Source: Stenotrophomonas rhizophila
GTDB lineage: Bacteria > Pseudomonadota > Gammaproteobacteria > Xanthomonadales > Xanthomonadaceae
NCBI RefSeq assembly: GCF_020857975.1
Contig: NZ_JACWUO010000003.1
Coordinates: 234,064 to 298,063, forward strand
Reading direction: 5' to 3'
DNA length: 64,000 nucleotides
This document shows positions 62,886-64,000 of this stretch, piece after piece. The notes under the pieces were generated by a model, which was given only the letters and a program-made list of their open reading frames with translations, was not told the origin of the DNA and did not search any database. The stretch's first letter is position 1; the number at the start of each line of letters is the position of its first letter. A program made the position numbers and the translations under genes.

Positions 62886-63260
62886 TCAGTCCAGCATCAG
62901 ATCGCCGTTGATTATTGCTGCCATCACCGTTGCCTGGAGCATGTTGATAGCCTCCACTACGCGCTCTGTCGCACCCAAGTCTCCTTGCATCGCCGCCCGC
63001 CCATCTGCTGACCCTTCAATCGCGCGCAACCGTCCCATCATCCCCTCTCGGTAGGCGGGGTGCGGATCGCTGCAGAACCTCGAGCAGCCCAGCTTCTCTG
63101 CAAGTTCACGAGAGATGGGCAGATAGAGGCCATTGTGTGACGCATTGAGGTCGAACCTTCCATCTTCCGCCAGATACTGGAGTATCTCGCTCTGACTCAG
63201 CAGGACATCATCAATGATGAGCTGCATGTCGAAGAGGGCTTCCTCTTGATCCGTAGTCAT
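62886..63260 (-). CDS. AHH-like nuclease fragment, possible orphan toxin tip
   Basis: 124 residues (MTTDQEEALFDMQLIIDDVL). The segment LNASHNGLYLPISRELAEKL followed by SDPHPAYREGMMGRL resembles the C-terminal half of AHH/HNH-type polymorphic toxin nucleases (HNGxxLP ... HPxY). The upstream AHH catalytic motif is not present, so it may be inactive, a truncated toxin tip, or an unrelated protein with a chance match. It lies 212 bp upstream of immunity gene 5, in the same orientation. No ribosome site of note. Confidence 0.55.
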   Translation of the reverse strand: MTTDQEEALFDMQLIIDDVLLSQSEILQYLAEDGRFDLNASHNGLYLPISRELAEKLGCSRFCSDPHPAYREGMMGRLRAIEGSADGRAAMQGDLGATERVVEAINMLQATVMAAIINGDLMLD

Positions 63261-63486
63261 GTCGGTCCTTATCCAGATGTACGCTTGTCGTTCGAACCCG
63301 TCCGGGCATCATCGTCCCTTGTGGCGTACCAGGAAGGACGAGGGCATTCACATTTCCGCGATAGTCTGAGGCCGGGGCGATGGGGACAGGTATCGGGAAA
63401 CCCTTACACGGTCGCTTCGCCACCCGATGGCCTTGTGTTTATGCCGGTGTAGTGTTGCCCGGCTTTTCCTCCCGGCAACGGCCATC

Positions 63487-63819
63487 TCACTCCGCACCAA
63501 ACGGACTGCTGTGCCATCCGTATTGCCGCTGCGCCATCTGTTCCAGATCGCGGTCGCCGCTGGCATAGCACGGCGGCGGGTCGGGCGGCTGCGACGCGGC
63601 CAGCGGTTCGTCCGCCACCAGCGGAGCCGCCACGGCGCGGGCCGCTTCAAGCGGCTGCCGGCCTGCGGCCACTGCCGGAGCCGATTGGCGGGCCACATAC
63701 TCCCGCATCAACTGCCGGATCACTTGGGCTGGCGGGCGCTGTTGTCGCCCGGCCGCCTGCTGGAAGCTGGCGCGTAAGCCGGCTTCCACCTTCAACTGCA
63801 CCACAACGTTGTTGTTCAT
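63487..63819 (-). CDS. RHH (RelB/ParD-like) antitoxin without a toxin
   Basis: 110 residues. The start (MNNNVVVQLKVEAGLRASFQ, then RPPAQVIRQLMREYVARQ) is a ribbon-helix-helix domain of antitoxins of RelE/ParE toxins. The second half is Ala/Pro-rich and unlike the usual toxin-binding tail, and no toxin gene lies downstream on the same strand (63261-63486 has no coding frame). It is an orphan or truncated antitoxin, perhaps repurposed as a DNA-binding protein. Confidence 0.65.
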   Translation of the reverse strand: MNNNVVVQLKVEAGLRASFQQAAGRQQRPPAQVIRQLMREYVARQSAPAVAAGRQPLEAARAVAAPLVADEPLAASQPPDPPPCYASGDRDLEQMAQRQYGWHSSPFGAE

Positions 63820-64000
63820 GGGGTTCTCCCACTGCTGGGTAATGAATCAGGATGTGTCTGCCCGCTGCACCGGACGCGCCATGCGCGGCTGGCGTAGCGC
63901 CGGCCACCGCGCGGCGGTGCTGCCGACGTCCCCCCGGCTTGAGTAGTGGGCGGGTTTAGAGTCCGGTGCTGATGTTATCTTTCTTCGCCGCCAACTGCGC
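63820..64000. other. Window edge, no gene seen
   Basis: 181 bp upstream of the RHH gene. It should hold that gene's promoter (AT-richer stretch at 63975-63990, ATGTTATCTTTCTTC). Nothing else is recognised. Confidence 0.4.

Noticed and set aside
63348..63698. Basic minus-strand frame overlapping the RHH gene
   Set aside because: It is an out-of-phase shadow of the RHH antitoxin, rich in Arg and Trp, with no start signal.
1..64000. tRNA or rRNA genes
   Set aside because: I looked for cloverleaf patterns and rRNA cores in the gaps and saw none; a covariance-model search would be decisive.

Overview
The window is high-GC chromosomal DNA from a member of the Xanthomonadaceae, most likely Stenotrophomonas. 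I base this on the GTAG-headed short palindromes of the SMAG/REP type between genes, a REP-associated tyrosine transposase (RAYT), gene content typical of the family, and several proteins carrying the Xanthomonadales type IV secretion signal (XVIPCD) at their C-terminus. This is inference from the sequence; no database was consulted.

Layout. 1-13.2 kb is housekeeping: small conserved proteins (DUF4031, DUF3297), a CPA1 Na+/H+ antiporter, a YgiD-like dioxygenase divergent from its LysR neighbour, a PAS/EAL c-di-GMP phosphodiesterase, an M13 metallopeptidase lipoprotein and an MpaB/DUF2236 protein. 13.2-14.0 kb is a striking array of five 164-bp units, each a nested-palindrome element; a diverged single copy lies at 44-197. 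14.0-16.1 kb is a LytS/LytTR two-component pair and 16.3-18 kb an M28 peptidase. 18.1-22.8 kb is a four-gene exported-protein operon with a CsgG-like lipoprotein and no function I recognise. 22.9-26.1 kb is an ECF42-type sigma factor with VOC and DGPF (YciI-like) partners. 26.1-38.9 kb holds an NHL-repeat/M23 protein, a TPR-like exported protein, a lytic transglycosylase, a CSS-motif EAL protein, a polysaccharide deacetylase, an MFS/serine-hydrolase operon divergent from a LysR gene, and an ABC-F ATPase.

39-46.7 kb is a metal-handling block: a COG0523 (ZigA-like) GTPase and a MerC protein share a clear Zur box, and an RcnR/CsoR-type repressor is divergent from a DmeF-type CDF exporter over a GGGGG-containing operator. 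The block is flanked by two paralogous secreted proteins of unknown function, at 39.1 and 43.7 kb, and followed by a RAYT. 46.9-50.7 kb holds a methyltransferase, a membrane protein and a YncE-like beta-propeller.

The most distinctive region is 51-63.8 kb, an interbacterial toxin island. Three proteins (51049-51978, 53077-54399, 55389-59243) end in an XVIPCD, the signal that docks effectors on VirD4 of the X-type T4SS that kills competing bacteria. Two paralogous exported proteins with duplicated promoters sit beside the second effector as probable immunity proteins. Upstream of the 1284-residue third effector is an array of five paralogous ~166-residue proteins without signal peptides. The gaps between them hold short decayed frames, at least one of which resembles the N-terminus of the third effector. 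This suggests an immunity array left by repeated loss or replacement of effector genes. An AHH-like nuclease fragment and an orphan RHH antitoxin close the island. No T4SS structural genes are in the window.
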